64,000 bases of DNA. Source: Chrysophaeum taylorii. Its lineage: Eukaryota; Sar; Pelagophyceae; Pelagomonadales; Pelagomonadaceae. Of this stretch, positions 1-10,928 are shown in pieces; within the stretch, counting starts at the first letter, position 1; the number at the start of each line of letters is the position of its first letter. The notes below the pieces were generated by a model. It was given only the letters and a program-made list of their open reading frames with translations, was not told the origin of the DNA and ran no database searches. The stretch lies in NCBI GenBank assembly GCA_029834535.1, contig JAQMWT010000006.1, positions 62,001 through 126,000 of the forward strand, read 5' to 3'. The position numbers were made by a program, and so were the translations under genes.

Positions 1-171
1 CGGGCACGCTGGTCTGGGATGCCTAAGAAAGCGAGATGGTTGAAGAAGGTTAGAGCGTACCCGCAGCACTACAACGAGCTCGCCTCGGACGCGACTCTTC
101 GACGCCGGCGGGAGGGGACCGTGGAGCGGCTGCGCATACCACGCAGAAACGGATGCGTCTTGGTAGGTTGA
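1..171 (+). CDS. Unidentified open frame entering from the window edge
   Basis: Frame 1 is open from the first base to a TGA at 169-171 (56 codons), with an internal ATG at 19. The peptide is Lys/Arg-rich and matches no family I recognise. A GTAGGT just before the stop could be a splice donor, so this may be an exon end. It may equally be chance. Confidence 0.2.
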   Translation, partial: RARWSGMPKKARWLKKVRAYPQHYNELASDATLRRRREGTVERLRIPRRNGCVLVG

Positions 172-218
172 GCTTGTTGCGCGCGCGAAATATTATGCGC
201 TCAGATCGAGAAAGGGAC

Positions 219-1671
219 TTATAGTCTGTGCGCTGCAGAGTGCCCGAGCATCTCCTTCTCCGACTCGCCATCGACGGCGGGTGATTCGTCGACGATAGAT
301 AACGATACCGACGAGAAGATCAAACCAGGGACGATATCAGGAGCCTGCTGCGAGCTCGGAGACGAGTCTCTTTCGCACGACGAACCAAATACCGCGTCTG
401 TCGCGTTAGTGTTCTCTCCGACATCAAGTGTGACGTCTTCTGGTTCGCTTCCGGAATCGCAAAGCTCGTCGCCTCTCAGAGAATAGTCGGAAAAGCCGCC
501 AAGGGTTTGGAATGAATCTCGGTCGACATCTCCTTCTCTGCTTGGATAGGGAATAGTGCCCCTTTCGTTTTGAGAAGTTTAAGGTCGAGAGGTTCAACCA
601 TCTCGTCTTCTCCGTCAACACCCAAGACTTTCAGGCCGATAGGTTGTACCTGAACTTCCCGTTTGTTTGTTGTAGCTGCTTTTTTCCTTAAAGTTGCGTC
701 CGTTACCGCGCTCGAGGCACGCGGCCAAGGCATACAGCAGGACAACGACGTTAGTAAGCGCACCGAGTTCCGTGGCGTAATCGCGCTCGTATGACTTGTA
801 CACGTATATCTCAACTTGGTAACGAGATGAAGACAGGAAGGGGTGATCGTCACTCCCGTAATCCATTAATACAACTGCCAACTCACCACCCCGTTGAGAC
901 ACTTTGCGCGCGACGAGTTGTACCATGGGAGCAGCACCAAAAGCCATGGATTCGTGGTGCAAATGACCATGAGGACGGAAGCATACACAACACGTTGAGC
1001 ATTCATCGCCTTGGTGTTAAGAAATTTTTGTTTGGCGCATAGCCGTGGTCATTGAAAGTAACGTGCTGCAGGCGCAGCGAGTGATTCATAGCGAACGAGA
1101 GCACAACTCGAGCAGATGTGATTGAGAGACCGGTCCAGAAGAACGCCCAGCGTCAGTCGACGCTGCGGAAGCAGACGAAGAGACCATCGCACCCGGCATC
1201 AACCACGGCAAAAAATAGGAAAGTGACCGTGGAGACTTTTTCGCCGAACTGATAGCACATCTCCCTAGTGATAAGTCTTCGTTCGCGCAACGCTGCGACG
1301 ATGACATACCATCCCACGAGGGTGAGCAGCAAAATAAGCACCAAGCAGTCTTCCTGGTTTTCGACTGAGGCGTGGTACCCGGCTGACGCTGTGTCCGGGG
1401 CAATGTCAATACGCTGCACGTACATCGTAGGCCCGAGCGTCGGCCCCGGACTTGGTTGCGGCGTGGATGTGGGCCTCGGCGAGCTCGTCGGCTCATGCGA
1501 AGGCATAGCTGTCGGGAGGCCCGTGGGACTTGTCGAGGTCGTCGGCCCACGCGAAGGTGAAATCGTGGGTATTACCGACGGTGCCAGAGTGATGGTCGGT
1601 GCTGCACGTGGGCACGCGGTCGGCGAGAGCGAACTGCCTACCTGGAACGTCCCCGTGTAAAACTCGTACAT
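219..1671 (-). pseudogene. C-terminal membrane segment and cytoplasmic tail of the PT-rich gene
   Basis: After a second PT-rich stretch (about 1,420-1,640) come hydrophobic segments at about 1,285-1,325 (CLVLILLLTLVGWYVIVAAL), 1,180-1,225 (VTFLFFAVVDAGCDGLFVCF), 1,090-1,150 (beyond the TGA at 1153, starting RWAFFWTGLSITSARVVLSF), 920-990 and 720-790. This implies four or five membrane helices. The frame changes near 1,020 and again between 850 and 590, where introns are possible (GTGAGT at about 892-897). The last ~120 codons (219-575) are acidic and Ser-rich, ending EMLGHSAAHRL. I read it as an extracellular PT stalk, membrane helices and a cytoplasmic tail. The family is not identified. Confidence 0.45.
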
Positions 1672-2243
1672 CCCCCCAGGTTCGATGCTGACGCTTGTCG
1701 AAGAAAGGAATCGTCGGGTGCGCGAGTCTCATGAACTGGCCAGCAGATTTCGCCGTCCAGACGTGAGCGTTGGGGTGATATACGTTACGATGCGATAGTC
1801 CTCGCTGAAGCCCAGCGTCGGTGCTTCGACCGTGTAGTTCAACGCCATTGTGGTTTCAGTACTCGCCTCTACAAGCAGTGTTACATTCGCCTCAATAAGA
1901 TCAGAGATTTCAAGGCATGGATTGTCTGCGTCTCCGGCAGCACACAAATATGCCGTGGTTTTGACCTCGAGGGCAGCCGTCGATTCAAATGTATACGAAA
2001 GCGCAAGCTCATCTCCGACGATAATCTGGGTGCCGGCAGTATCGAAGTCGACCTCGGTACCATCGGGGCCGAACACGGTCGTCTGCGTGAGCTCGAGGTT
2101 GAACGACGTGGGTTGACTTGCTGGTGCTAAAGTGCTGTTCGGAGGGTCGCACAACCCCGACCAGCCGCCAAACACGAAGTTTCGACCACTCGGCTGCACA
2201 CACGGGAGTAATTAAAAACACGCGTCGAACTTAATTAACTCAC

Positions 2244-3024
2244 CTGGTCGTTGCAATCTTCGCACTCCACTTCGAGCATGATCGAGAATTTCGTCTGGGG
2301 ACCAATGAACGCAATCAACACAGAGCGGTCGGCTTGGTTGATTGGAAAGTACTGACTGAGGCGCTCCTCGTCGTCGAGGCACTGCTGACATTGGTCACAC
2401 GTCACAACGCCCAGGCGCGAACTCGTGGGATTGTCGCATAGAAAGCCGGCCCTCGTGGAACAAAAAGCGACGGAGCTTCCCACGCCTCCCGCGCATGTTT
2501 CGGACTGCTCGGCGACGAGCAACGTCGAAGTGTCTGAGATAACGTGATAGTGAAATTCATCGTCGTCGACGCAAAAGCTTTCGCGCTGCACTGAAGGATC
2601 CGTTTGTTGGTCGATGTCATACACGGTGAAAGCGAACCTCTCAAGTTCCACGGCATCGCCCGTGACGCTGTCGAAAAACGAAAAATCAAGAAACGCTCGC
2701 GCGTTGTCTCGGACGTTTACCTTCATGAAATCGTGCCATCTTCCGTTGTAAGACGCGTTTGCCACCTGATACGATTCAGCACCCTCGGTCACGGACACTA
2801 CGAGGTCGAGTGGATTCTCGTTGTGGGGAGAATCGACCACGATACTCTCGAATTGGATCACCTCTTTCAAAATCGTTTCTCGGGCCTTTTCCTCCAAGGT
2901 TGTTACGTGTAATCGTAGCGTCTTCGATGTCAAAATCGTTCTCAACCTCGGATTCGCAAATGTCCCAAACGCGTGGCTCACAAAGCGACGAACGCCCACC
3001 AAACAAAAACTTCCAACCGCGAGG
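2244..3024 (-). repeat. Module copy C of the triplicated extracellular domain
   Basis: Third copy, reading downward, of the ~265-residue module. Shared landmarks are NNLGGxGP, NPxDLVVSV, (M)KVNVRDNxRAFLDF, YDSVTG/FDSVTG, YDIDQQ, GFLCDNP, CDxCQQC and a Cys-rich end (CEDCND). It is bounded by introns 2194-2243 (GTGAGT...GCAG) and 3025-3082 (GTGAGT...GCAG). The reading frame changes once inside 2861-2875; siblings A and B stay in one frame there. Confidence 0.7.
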
Positions 3025-3082
3025 CTGCACACACAAATAAAAAGCGGTTCACATAAAACGACGCGTAAGTTACACAACTCAC

Positions 3083-3877
3083 AAATCCATCGTTTGTTAA
3101 GCAGTCCTGGTCGCATAGCGCTTCGAACATGATAGAGAACTTCTCTTGAGGCCCAGTGAACGCGAGCGTGACCGCACGCGCAGATTGGTCGATGGGAAAG
3201 TACGAGTTTAAGCGCTCAAAACCATCTATACACTGCTGGCACTCATCACACGACACAGATTCCAACGTCGATGTTCCAGGATTGTCGCACAAGAAGCCAT
3301 CCTCGGAAGAACTAAACCTGACAGCAGAAGAACCAGCACCCCCAGCACACGATTCGGATAGTTCTTCAACGAGTACCGAGGAGTCTTCCGAGAGAATATA
3401 CTGATAGAACTGATCGTGATCAATGCAGACACGCTCGCGCTGTCTCGTGGGGTCAACTTGCTGATCGATGTCGTACACCGTTATGACGAACTGCTCGAGA
3501 TTAACAAATGCGCCGGTCACGCTGTCGTAGAACTCAAAATCAAGGAACGCTCGCGTGTTGTCGCGTACGTTGACTTTCATGAACTCATCCCATTTACCAT
3601 TGTAAGTTGAGTTGGCCGCAAGATATTCAGTTCCACTCGTGACAGAAACAACTAAATCGACTGGATTCGCGCTGTTGGGCGATTCTGGTACCAGTTCTTC
3701 AAAAAGGATCACTTCTAAAGGGTCATCGAATTTCGGACCTTGTCCTCCAAGATTATTAAATAAGATTGGCGAACCTTCAATTTCGAGGTTGTTCTGTACG
3801 TCTTCATCGCAGACATCCCACACAACAACATCGCACAATGACGAACTTCCGCCAAGCAGAAAGTTCCGACCACGAGC
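3083..3877 (-). repeat. Module copy B of the triplicated extracellular domain
   Basis: The only module copy without a stop or frameshift. It starts after the acceptor at 3878-3880 (GCAG then GCTCGTGG) with ARGRNFLLGGSSSLCD and ends LTNDGF at the donor of intron 3025-3082. Its Cys-rich part (CDECQQC, CDQDC) and conserved acidic turns suggest a disulfide-stabilised beta-rich extracellular fold. That is inference; no named domain is recognised. Confidence 0.7.
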
Positions 3878-3932
3878 CTGCACAGGCAAAAAAATATGAG
3901 TAAGCACACATTCGAGAAGTTAACAGGCTTAC

Positions 3933-4680
3933 CCGACTGTCATGGCAGTACTCGCACACTACCTCGAGCATGAGTGAAATTTTCGATTGCGGGCCAACGA
4001 ATGCGAGCGTGACGGCACGCCCGGATTGGTCAATAGGAAAGTATGGACCGAGGCGCTTTTCATCTTGAAGGCTCTGCGGACATTCTTCGCATGTCACAAC
4101 ATCCTATTTTGACGTCATAGGATTGTCGCACAAGAAGCCAGCCTCGGTGGAACTGAATCTTATCGAGCTACCTGGTTCGCTCGCACATGTCACGGACTGC
4201 TCTTCGACCAACAAGTTCGACGAGTTAGACATTATGTACTCGGAGAGCTCATCGCCGTCGATGCAGAATCGCTCGCGCTGCACTGAAGCGTTGACATTTT
4301 GGTCCACGTCATAGATGGTGATGAAGAAACTCTCAAGCTCGACTGCAGCGCCAGTAACACTGTCATAAAACGAGAAGTCGAGGAACGCTCGCGTGTTATC
4401 GTGAACATTGATTTGCACGAAATCAGTCCTTTTGCCGTTGAACGAAGAGCTCGCTGCCCGATACGGCTCTGCAGCTGTATCAGACACTGAAACGACAAGA
4501 TCGACCGGGTTGTCGCTGTCAGTCGAATTCGGCACGATGCCAGCAAACCGCATAACTGGGTCGACATCAGTTTGCGGACCCTGGTCTCCGAGGTTGTTTA
4601 ACGTCATGATTGACGATTCAAATTCCAAAATACTCACAACATCGGTATCGCATAAATCCCACGCTGCATTCGGCGCATTC
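3933..4680 (-). repeat. Module copy A of the triplicated extracellular domain
   Basis: First copy, fused in frame to a short PT linker and a CxC segment (about 4,700-5,100). It carries LNNLGDQGP, NPVDLVVSV, YDSVTG, YDVDQN and GFLCDNP, then a TAG (4104-4106), then continues in the same frame with TCEECPQ and PYFPIDQSGRAVTLAF. The residue under the stop aligns with Leu or Glu in the other copies. The downstream intron is 3878-3932 (GTAAGC...GCAG, 55 bp). Confidence 0.7.
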
Positions 4681-5534
4681 CTCGGAGTCTGCAGAGATGA
4701 TGTGCCGGCAGCGGCAACTGGGCTTATCGTGGGAGCAGTAGGTAAATGTGAGCGCTCAAACGAAGGAGCAAGAGACGGTGCAGATGATGGCGCAGACGTG
4801 GGCTCGGAGGATCTGGCGAGAAGTGAATTTTGCAGTCGAGACCCGAAATCGGTGCTAGGGACTGACGTTGGGTTCGGTTCGCACGTGCATTCGTACCCTC
4901 CACTGTAGCCTTGCCCATGGAGTTCGATGCCTTCGAAGTCGTTTCCGTCGTGTGACTTGGCGACAATAAAACCGTCGACGTAGCCTATGCTTTGATTCAA
5001 GAGTACAACTTTGGCAAATGGCGCGAGGATCGAAGGTCCGAATTGTCGACCTCCTCCATCGGTGACCTGAACGTCTACTGTTCCGAGGAAGATTGCCAAT
5101 GTTGTCCCGTTGTTGTCGGGTTGAGCGTCGCCATAGTCAAACAGGCTCCACGTGTCGCCTTCTTGCTAGGTGACGACGTACACATTTTCCGATGGCTCAA
5201 TTGCAAGTGCAAGCGTGTCAATGTCCTCCCAGTTCAACCAACCAGGGAGATGCGTCGTATTTACACCGCTTTGAAAGCTTGCATTGATGAACGGAAGTCC
5301 ATTGAGAACGTAGCTCGGCCCGTCATCCTGATAGTGCAAGGCAATTCTGATACTGTTATTCTTGTGCGTTCGCGACAGATTTCCACCGACAACAGTAGCC
5401 CGGTAGGCCGAGCCTGTAATTTCCGCATCATCTCGTTTGATAAGAGAGTACTTTAGGAATTCGACAATCAGCCTGCTGAACACGCTGTTATCCGTGCACG
5501 AAAAAGTGTCCAATGCGGTTGAGCACAGCGCACT

Positions 5535-7590
5535 CGAGGAATTAGAAGTCGGTGCCAAAGACGACTGCGACGTGGGCGAGGATTTCGGAGTCGCGCTCGG
5601 TCTAAGTGAGGGTGCAAACGTTGGAACCAACGAGGGTCTCTTTGCTGGCAGCGCCGTGGGCAAGCTCACAGCCGAACCGGAGAGGCCGACGGCCGGAGTT
5701 GAAACCGGCGCTAAGGTTGGGGCCACAGTCGGCGCCGAGGTCGGCGCCGAGGTTGGCGTTGCAGTCGGCGCTGCGGTCGGCTCCGCGTTTGGTTGTGAAC
5801 CCGGAACTGACGACGGACCACTGGTTGGGTAGGGCCAGGGTCTTCTCGTTGGTATGGACGAAGGTGCGTTCACTGGCGAATCTGAAGGACTGCCAGTCGG
5901 AGCAGACATCGGTACTGAAGTTGGTGAGGCAGAAGGCGTCACACTCGGCCCTGAAAATGGTGCACTAGTGGGGCTGGACGAGGAGGTACTCGACGGTATC
6001 GCCGTGGGCATGCTTTTTGGCAACCTTGAGGGACCGCCAGTTGGAAACGGCGAGGGTGCCGGGATCGGCGAGGTAGTCGGCTTCGCGCTCGGTCTCGCAG
6101 ACGGCGAACTAAATGGAACTGAGCTTGGCGAGGCACTCGGCGCCACTCTCGGCACGGCTGATGGAAAACTAGTGGGGGCAGCGGACGGAGTAATAGTTGG
6201 CAGCGCCGTGGGCATGCCCACTGGCGAGTCAGAGGGACTGTCAGACGGACAAGACGACGGCAACGGCAATGGCGACACAGTCGGCGCCGCACTCGGTCCC
6301 GACGATGGAGCACTAGTCGGCACCGCACTCGGATATGACGTCGGCGCAGCGCTCGGCCCCGAAGAAGGCACACGAGTCGGGGCCAACGAAGGAGTGCTAA
6401 CCGGCAGAGCCGTCGGAGCGCTCATTGGCGAACCCGAGGGAATAAGAGTCGGAGATGGTAATGGCGGCAAGCATGGCGTGGCCATCGGCGCCGAAAGCGG
6501 TTCTTGAGATGGCGCACTACTAGAGGGCGCCGATGGAGTACTCGTTGGATGTGCCGTGGGCGCGCTGATTGGCGAACCCGAAGGAGCCACAGTCGGAACT
6601 GACACTGGCGCCGAGCTTGGAGAGGCCGTAGGTGCCGGAAGCGGTCCTTGAGATGGCGCACTCGTGGGGTTCGCCGATGGAGTACTCGTTGGCTGTGCCG
6701 TCGGCGCGCTGATTGGCAATCCCGAGGGACTGACAGTCGGAGCTGGCGATGGCGCCGAGCTTGGCGAGGCCGTCGGTGTACTCGCAGGCAGTACCGTGGG
6801 CGCGCTGATTGGCGAACCCGAAGGAGCCACAGCCGGAGCTGGCACTGGCGCCGAGCTCGGAGAGGCTGTCGGCGCTTGAAGCGGTCCTTGAGATGGCGCA
6901 CCCGTGGGGCTCGCCGACGGTGAACTCGTAGGCAGTGGTGTTGGCGCGCTGATTGGCAATTCCGAGGGACACACGGTCGGAACTGTAGATGGTCCAAAAC
7001 TCGGCAAGGGAGATGGTGACGTGGTCGGTCCCGCGGATGGAGCACTAGTTGGTGCAGACAAGGGACTACTCGTTGGAAGCGCCGAGGGCATACTCACTGG
7101 CGATCTCGAGGGAGTGCCAGTGGGACAAGACGATGGCGCTGGTGTTGATGAGGCGGCCGGTTCCGCGCTCGGTCGCGCTGATGGAGCACTTGTTGGCACC
7201 GATCTCGGGTATGAAGTGGGCACAACGCTCGGTCCTGAAGATGTCGGGCCGGGCGAAGGAGTGCTAATGGGCCGTGCCGAAGGTGAGCTACTTGGCGAAC
7301 CCGACGAGGGACTGCGAGTTGGAGCTGGCGACGGCACTCCGATCGGATAGAATGTCGGTAAAACGGTCGGCCCTGCCGAAGGAAAGCTAGTGGGGCTGGC
7401 TGAAGGAATGCGCGTTGGCAGTGTCGTGGGCGAACTGATTGGTGCGCCCGAGGGATTGACCGACGGAGCTAGCGTTGGGACTGAAGTGGGCAAGGCAACC
7501 GGCGCTACACTGGGCTCGACCGAAGGCAGTGACGACGGGCCAACCGTGGGCGCGGACGTCGGCGTGTTCGTTGGCCGGCAGGTGAAGGTG
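5535..7590 (-). repeat. Pro/Thr/Ser-rich tandem array (coding)
   Basis: About 650 residues of degenerate xPTxxPSxxPTxxPS repeats within one open frame, with no stop. This is the mucin-like, presumably O-glycosylated stalk of the broken gene. The DNA is an imperfect ~24-36 bp tandem repeat. The plus strand also appears open over long stretches (VGxxxG pattern); that is a by-product of the repeat. Confidence 0.85.
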
Positions 7591-8169
7591 GTTTCTGTCG
7601 GCGCGTCGACGTGGTAGGATGGTATGACATCAAGGCCTTCAATGTAGTTAGATTCAAAAGTCCGGATGCTGAAGTCGAAAAGGGAATCAAAAATGGAATT
7701 GTAGCCGAGTTCGGCAAACGAGGAAACCAAGTTACCAGAGGAATCCATAAAATACACAGTAATGTTGCCTTTAGCCAAGTTTCCGAGTCGCCACGATATC
7801 TCGCTAGGATAGTCCCCTTCGGTGACATTGATCACGTACGAACCGGGAACGTCGCAGTGTATGCACACTGCCTGCGTCCCTTCGGAGCCGCTCGTCAGCG
7901 TCTTCTGCTCCACCTCGCAACTCGAACATTCTGCGTTGCGGATCGCGAAGCACTCCTCGTTCCAGCCGTCTCCGTAGTCGTCGTACATTTCAAAGTCGAT
8001 CAGGGTCCCGGTGCACGTCGTCTTGTCCGAGAAGGTTGTCGCGCAACCATCGTCGGAAATGTCATACACATGGTATGAGTACGAGTAGAAATGGTCGTCG
8101 TCGTCGTAGTTGTAGTCGTCGTCATTCGAAACCGCGGATTGCCCTCCTACACGCGCCGTTAGTTCTACT

Positions 8170-8511
8170 CACAATCAGAAATTGACACTGCGGCTCGCCC
8201 AAGACGACGCGCAACATGCTTGGCACGGCGGCCAATCCCAAGAGCCAAGTCATTTCCCACGTCTGGCTTCTGGCAGACAAATTGACGTGTATTGGAGTAA
8301 GTATTATATTCTCGAGCCGCAGTACAAGGACGGGGCAGTACTGGGTTTTGAGGTGCCCCGTGTACGCACCTTGAGGCGGCAGCCGAGCATTTGGAACAGT
8401 AAGGCTGATTTTTTTGACTTTTAGCGGGTGGAAAACCCACCACAGAGCGGAAAGAAGAGACTGTGTCAGATAGTACCGTTTTACAAATGCGGACATCAAA
8501 TTCAATGGCAT
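8170..8511 (-). pseudogene. Possible sugar-transporter (MFS) fragment
   Basis: A minus-strand frame contains TWLLGLAAVPSMLRVVL followed by QFLIVSRTNGACRRAIRG. This resembles the helix-6/loop part of sugar/polyol transporters (WRWMLGxAAVPAxxQ... PESPRxLxxxGRxxEARR). The PESPR motif itself is degraded. A GTGAGT follows the conserved part. No other transporter segments are seen nearby, so this is an isolated remnant just upstream of the PT-rich gene. The assignment rests on a short match. Confidence 0.3.
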
Positions 8512-8757
8512 TCACGACATAGAGTGCGCCGAGTTAGTCGTCCTGTGCACCGCCCCACTGCGACACAGGATGCAAACCATTTTGCAAGCTGATACCACGC
8601 ACTGGGTCTCCGTGCTGCCCCCCGCTCCGACCCATCACGCACACCTCGCTCCCAAATCGCGAGGCAAGGTGCTTTGCTGCACCGGTTCCCGTCAGCCCGG
8701 CCCCGATCTTCGCGCACCAAACCCGCGTCCCCGACTCCGCGGGGGGGGGGGGCTGAG

Positions 8758-9186
8758 ATGGATGATACCCTCGGCGGAGTCGCTGTCGCGGAGTTGCGGG
8801 TTTTAGGTGAAGAGAGGAGCGGGGTTAACCCTATACGGCGCATGCACCTTGCCGTCGAACGTACAAAGTGCGACGTCCTACTTGGGCAGGCGGCCTGGGT
8901 TGGACTGTACGACGAGGGCGGCGAAGGCGCACCGAACCCGGCCTCGGGGCCCCGCCCGCGGTTGGCCTCAGTGATGTTGGCGCAGCCGCTGTCGACCCAC
9001 ATCCGTTCGGCGATCCGTGGTGCGCAGGACGAACTCGTGGCACGTTGTCTCGCTGGCCTCGCCGAGGGCGCCGAAGAAAAAGACGACGCCATCGACGGTA
9101 CCGAGGCTGCGCAAGCTTTTCTCGACGGAGGATTCTGGGCATCAGCGGCGTCTCGACGGCACGCGGTGCAGCGTACGCACGTGTAG
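8758..9186 (+). CDS. Unidentified 142-codon open frame
   Basis: ATG at 8758 (MDDTLGGVAVAEL) to TAG at 9184-9186. The interval 8,870-9,020 is a diverged relative of the tandem unit at 28.7-31.1 kb (shared GACGTCCT.CT.GG, GGCGGCCTGG, and a GTTGGCGCAGCCGCT match). It may therefore be repeat-derived rather than a host gene. The opposite strand is also open and has a Cys-rich stretch (CYTCVRCTAC). Which strand is expressed cannot be decided here. Confidence 0.2.
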   Translation: MDDTLGGVAVAELRVLGEERSGVNPIRRMHLAVERTKCDVLLGQAAWVGLYDEGGEGAPNPASGPRPRLASVMLAQPLSTHIRSAIRGAQDELVARCLAGLAEGAEEKDDAIDGTEAAQAFLDGGFWASAASRRHAVQRTHV

Positions 9187-9202
9187 CAGTTCGAGGGACT
9201 TG

Positions 9203-9493
9203 TCATAAATCCGAAACCCGCAGGGTATCAGATCTCTGAGGGCCCAGAAAGCGCGATAGGATGCGCCGGGCGAGTCCTCTCGAAGGAAGGAAAAGAAGCA
9301 TCTCCTCATCCGAGCGGCGACGGTCGGCGTCGTAGTCTCCAATGCAGTGAAACAGGCCGTGAAGGAGCGACGACCCGAGTTCGCGCCGTTGCAGCCAGCG
9401 CCGTCTTTCGATTCGTCCCAGAGCTTCGTCGGACGACGCGGCAATCGCGGTGCGGGCCAAGTTCGAGCCACACGAGACACCAAAACACTGCAT
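9203..9493 (-). CDS. Unidentified short open frame
   Basis: ATG at 9493 (MQCFGVSCGS), 96 aa, TGA/TAG-free to 9203. Slightly acidic and Leu-rich, with no recognised domain. From 9,494 to 10,037 I see no gene; a weak minus-strand frame (9667-9915, starting MKFPAILADS) and an A/T-rich run of TAA triplets near 9,683 are the only items there. Confidence 0.2.
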   Translation of the reverse strand: MQCFGVSCGSNLARTAIAASSDEALGRIERRRWLQRRELGSSLLHGLFHCIGDYDADRRRSDEEMLLFLPSRGLARRILSRFLGPQRSDTLRVSDL

Positions 9494-10037
9494 ATGCGAC
9501 GCGCATGCTTAAGGTCGAGGACGGATTGGTTCGAGAACTCGATCAACACCTACGTTGCCGACGGCGAAGACCCCGAGTCGTCCAGCCCGACGAGAAGACT
9601 TTACCGCGAGAATTGTCGTCGAGCAGAGTAGATTTCCAGCTTCAGGTCTTCTGCCAATAACGCCCATCAAATCGCCAACTTGCTAATAATAATAATTGCC
9701 GTCGTAGTCCTGCAAGCCGAGGACACAAAATCGTCTCGCAATGTAAGCGTAGAGAATGGTAATGCATTATGCTCGCCCGATCCATCGAGCAGCCGCGGTA
9801 CCCCGTATCGATCCGCGACAACAAGATCATTTATTCGCTTTTGGTGATGCATGTTTGGGACCACCACCTCGCTGATCAGCGAGGCCGAATCTGCAAGAAT
9901 CGCAGGAAACTTCATCCCTCTTGTCTTTAAATGTCGACTTCATCCCTCTTCCTCTTAAAAAGCTGCTGCCGCAGCTCTCGTCGTGTCACCTGAACCTCAA
10001 CCCTCCCGTAGTAGCGTAGCGTAGCGTAGCGGCGGCG

Positions 10038-10928
10038 ATGAGGTTTGTGTTTGTGATTCGACTAGCGCTGCGGATCGCGCGGCAGATAATGGTCGCTGGG
10101 CTGGCTTTGGAGTCGCTCAAGGCGCTCCGGCAGAAGCGGCTGGAGATCGAGCCCGTCGAGAGGGCGGCGGGGAGCAAGCTAAAGACGGTGTTTTTGATCC
10201 GACACGGCGAGAGCGAGTGGAACGTCGCGCAGCGACAGTTCGACGTGGTGGGAATGTTCGGGCAGTTCGACCACGGGCTGACGAACCGCGGCGCGCGGCA
10301 GGCCGAAGCGCTGCGGCGACGAGTACGCGGCGCGAACAAGACGGATGCGGCGCGTCTCGAGTTCGAAGGCGCGACGCGCGTATACTGTAGCCCGCTCACG
10401 CGCGCCGTCCAGACGGCGCTCATCGCCCTCGCGGGGCACAGGGCCCTGCGAGACCGCGGGTTGACCCTGGCCGACGATCTCCGGGAGCTCGTGTATCCCG
10501 TGGGCGGATTCGACTCGATCAAACGCAATCCTCTGGACGCGTCGCTTCGACGCGCGCGCGACACGCTCGGACCGCGCCTCGCGGGCCAGATCGAGCGCGG
10601 CCGGAGGTATGTGGACGACGAGGTTGCCGCCGCCTGGTACGCCGAGACCCGACGAGGGGCGGCCTCGAGGCTCGCGCGCTTCGTTTTTACCACGCTGTGC
10701 GGTCCCGAAGGCGACGACGACCCGGTCATCGTCGTCGGCCATTCGCTGTTCTTCATGGCCTTGGTGAACAACTTCGCCTCCGAGCACCTCCGGGTCCAGG
10801 ACCCCGTCGCGCGCCGCCTCGCGACTTCAAAATTGGACAACGCGGCCGTCGCCAGACTTACCCTCAACTGCTCCGAGCCCCGCTACCCCGTCGTCGCCGT
10901 CGAAATGTGTTTTACCGCCGTCGCTTGA
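10038..10928 (+). CDS. Histidine phosphatase (phosphoglycerate mutase-like)
   Basis: A complete 296-aa frame from ATG 10038 to TGA 10926-10928. The catalytic loop LIRHGESEWN places the phospho-accepting His at about residue 55. The second conserved His is in VVGHSLFF (about 235), with Arg in the SPLTRAVQT stretch (about 122) and the acid region LRELVYP (about 148-154), in family order. These proteins transfer a phosphate through the first His; the substrate cannot be told from the sequence. The first ~25 residues are hydrophobic and basic (MRFVFVIRLALRIARQIMVA) and could be a targeting or membrane-anchor segment. The last 17 bp overlap the 3' end of the convergent gene 10912-11358. Confidence 0.9.
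   Translation: MRFVFVIRLALRIARQIMVAGLALESLKALRQKRLEIEPVERAAGSKLKTVFLIRHGESEWNVAQRQFDVVGMFGQFDHGLTNRGARQAEALRRRVRGANKTDAARLEFEGATRVYCSPLTRAVQTALIALAGHRALRDRGLTLADDLRELVYPVGGFDSIKRNPLDASLRRARDTLGPRLAGQIERGRRYVDDEVAAAWYAETRRGAASRLARFVFTTLCGPEGDDDPVIVVGHSLFFMALVNNFASEHLRVQDPVARRLATSKLDNAAVARLTLNCSEPRYPVVAVEMCFTAVA

Larger units (their letters stand above)
219..8163 (-). pseudogene. Large secreted/membrane multidomain PT-rich protein, broken
   Basis: From 5' to 3' on the minus strand: an Asp/Tyr-rich start, a Cys-rich YGDGWN region (about 7,780-8,070), a ~650-residue Pro/Thr/Ser array, a ~110-residue globular segment, a CxC region, three copies of a ~265-residue module, a second short PT stretch, then hydrophobic helices and an acidic tail ending at TAA 219-221. 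Long PT mucin-like linkers and YGDGWN motifs are typical of extracellular stramenopile proteins. No initiating Met or signal peptide is visible; a TGA lies just upstream of the open frame. Breaks: TAG at 5166-5168 and 4104-4106, TGA at 1729-1731 and 1153-1155, a frameshift within 2861-2875 and another near 1010-1030. The frame is otherwise conserved through each stop, so decay is recent, or sequence error or recoding is involved. Confidence 0.75.

Noticed and set aside
5437-7617. Long plus-strand open frames opposite the PT-rich array (VGxxxG-type repeats)
   Set aside because: They are the antisense of the PT repeats and change frame at arbitrary points. The minus strand keeps one frame with domains at both ends.
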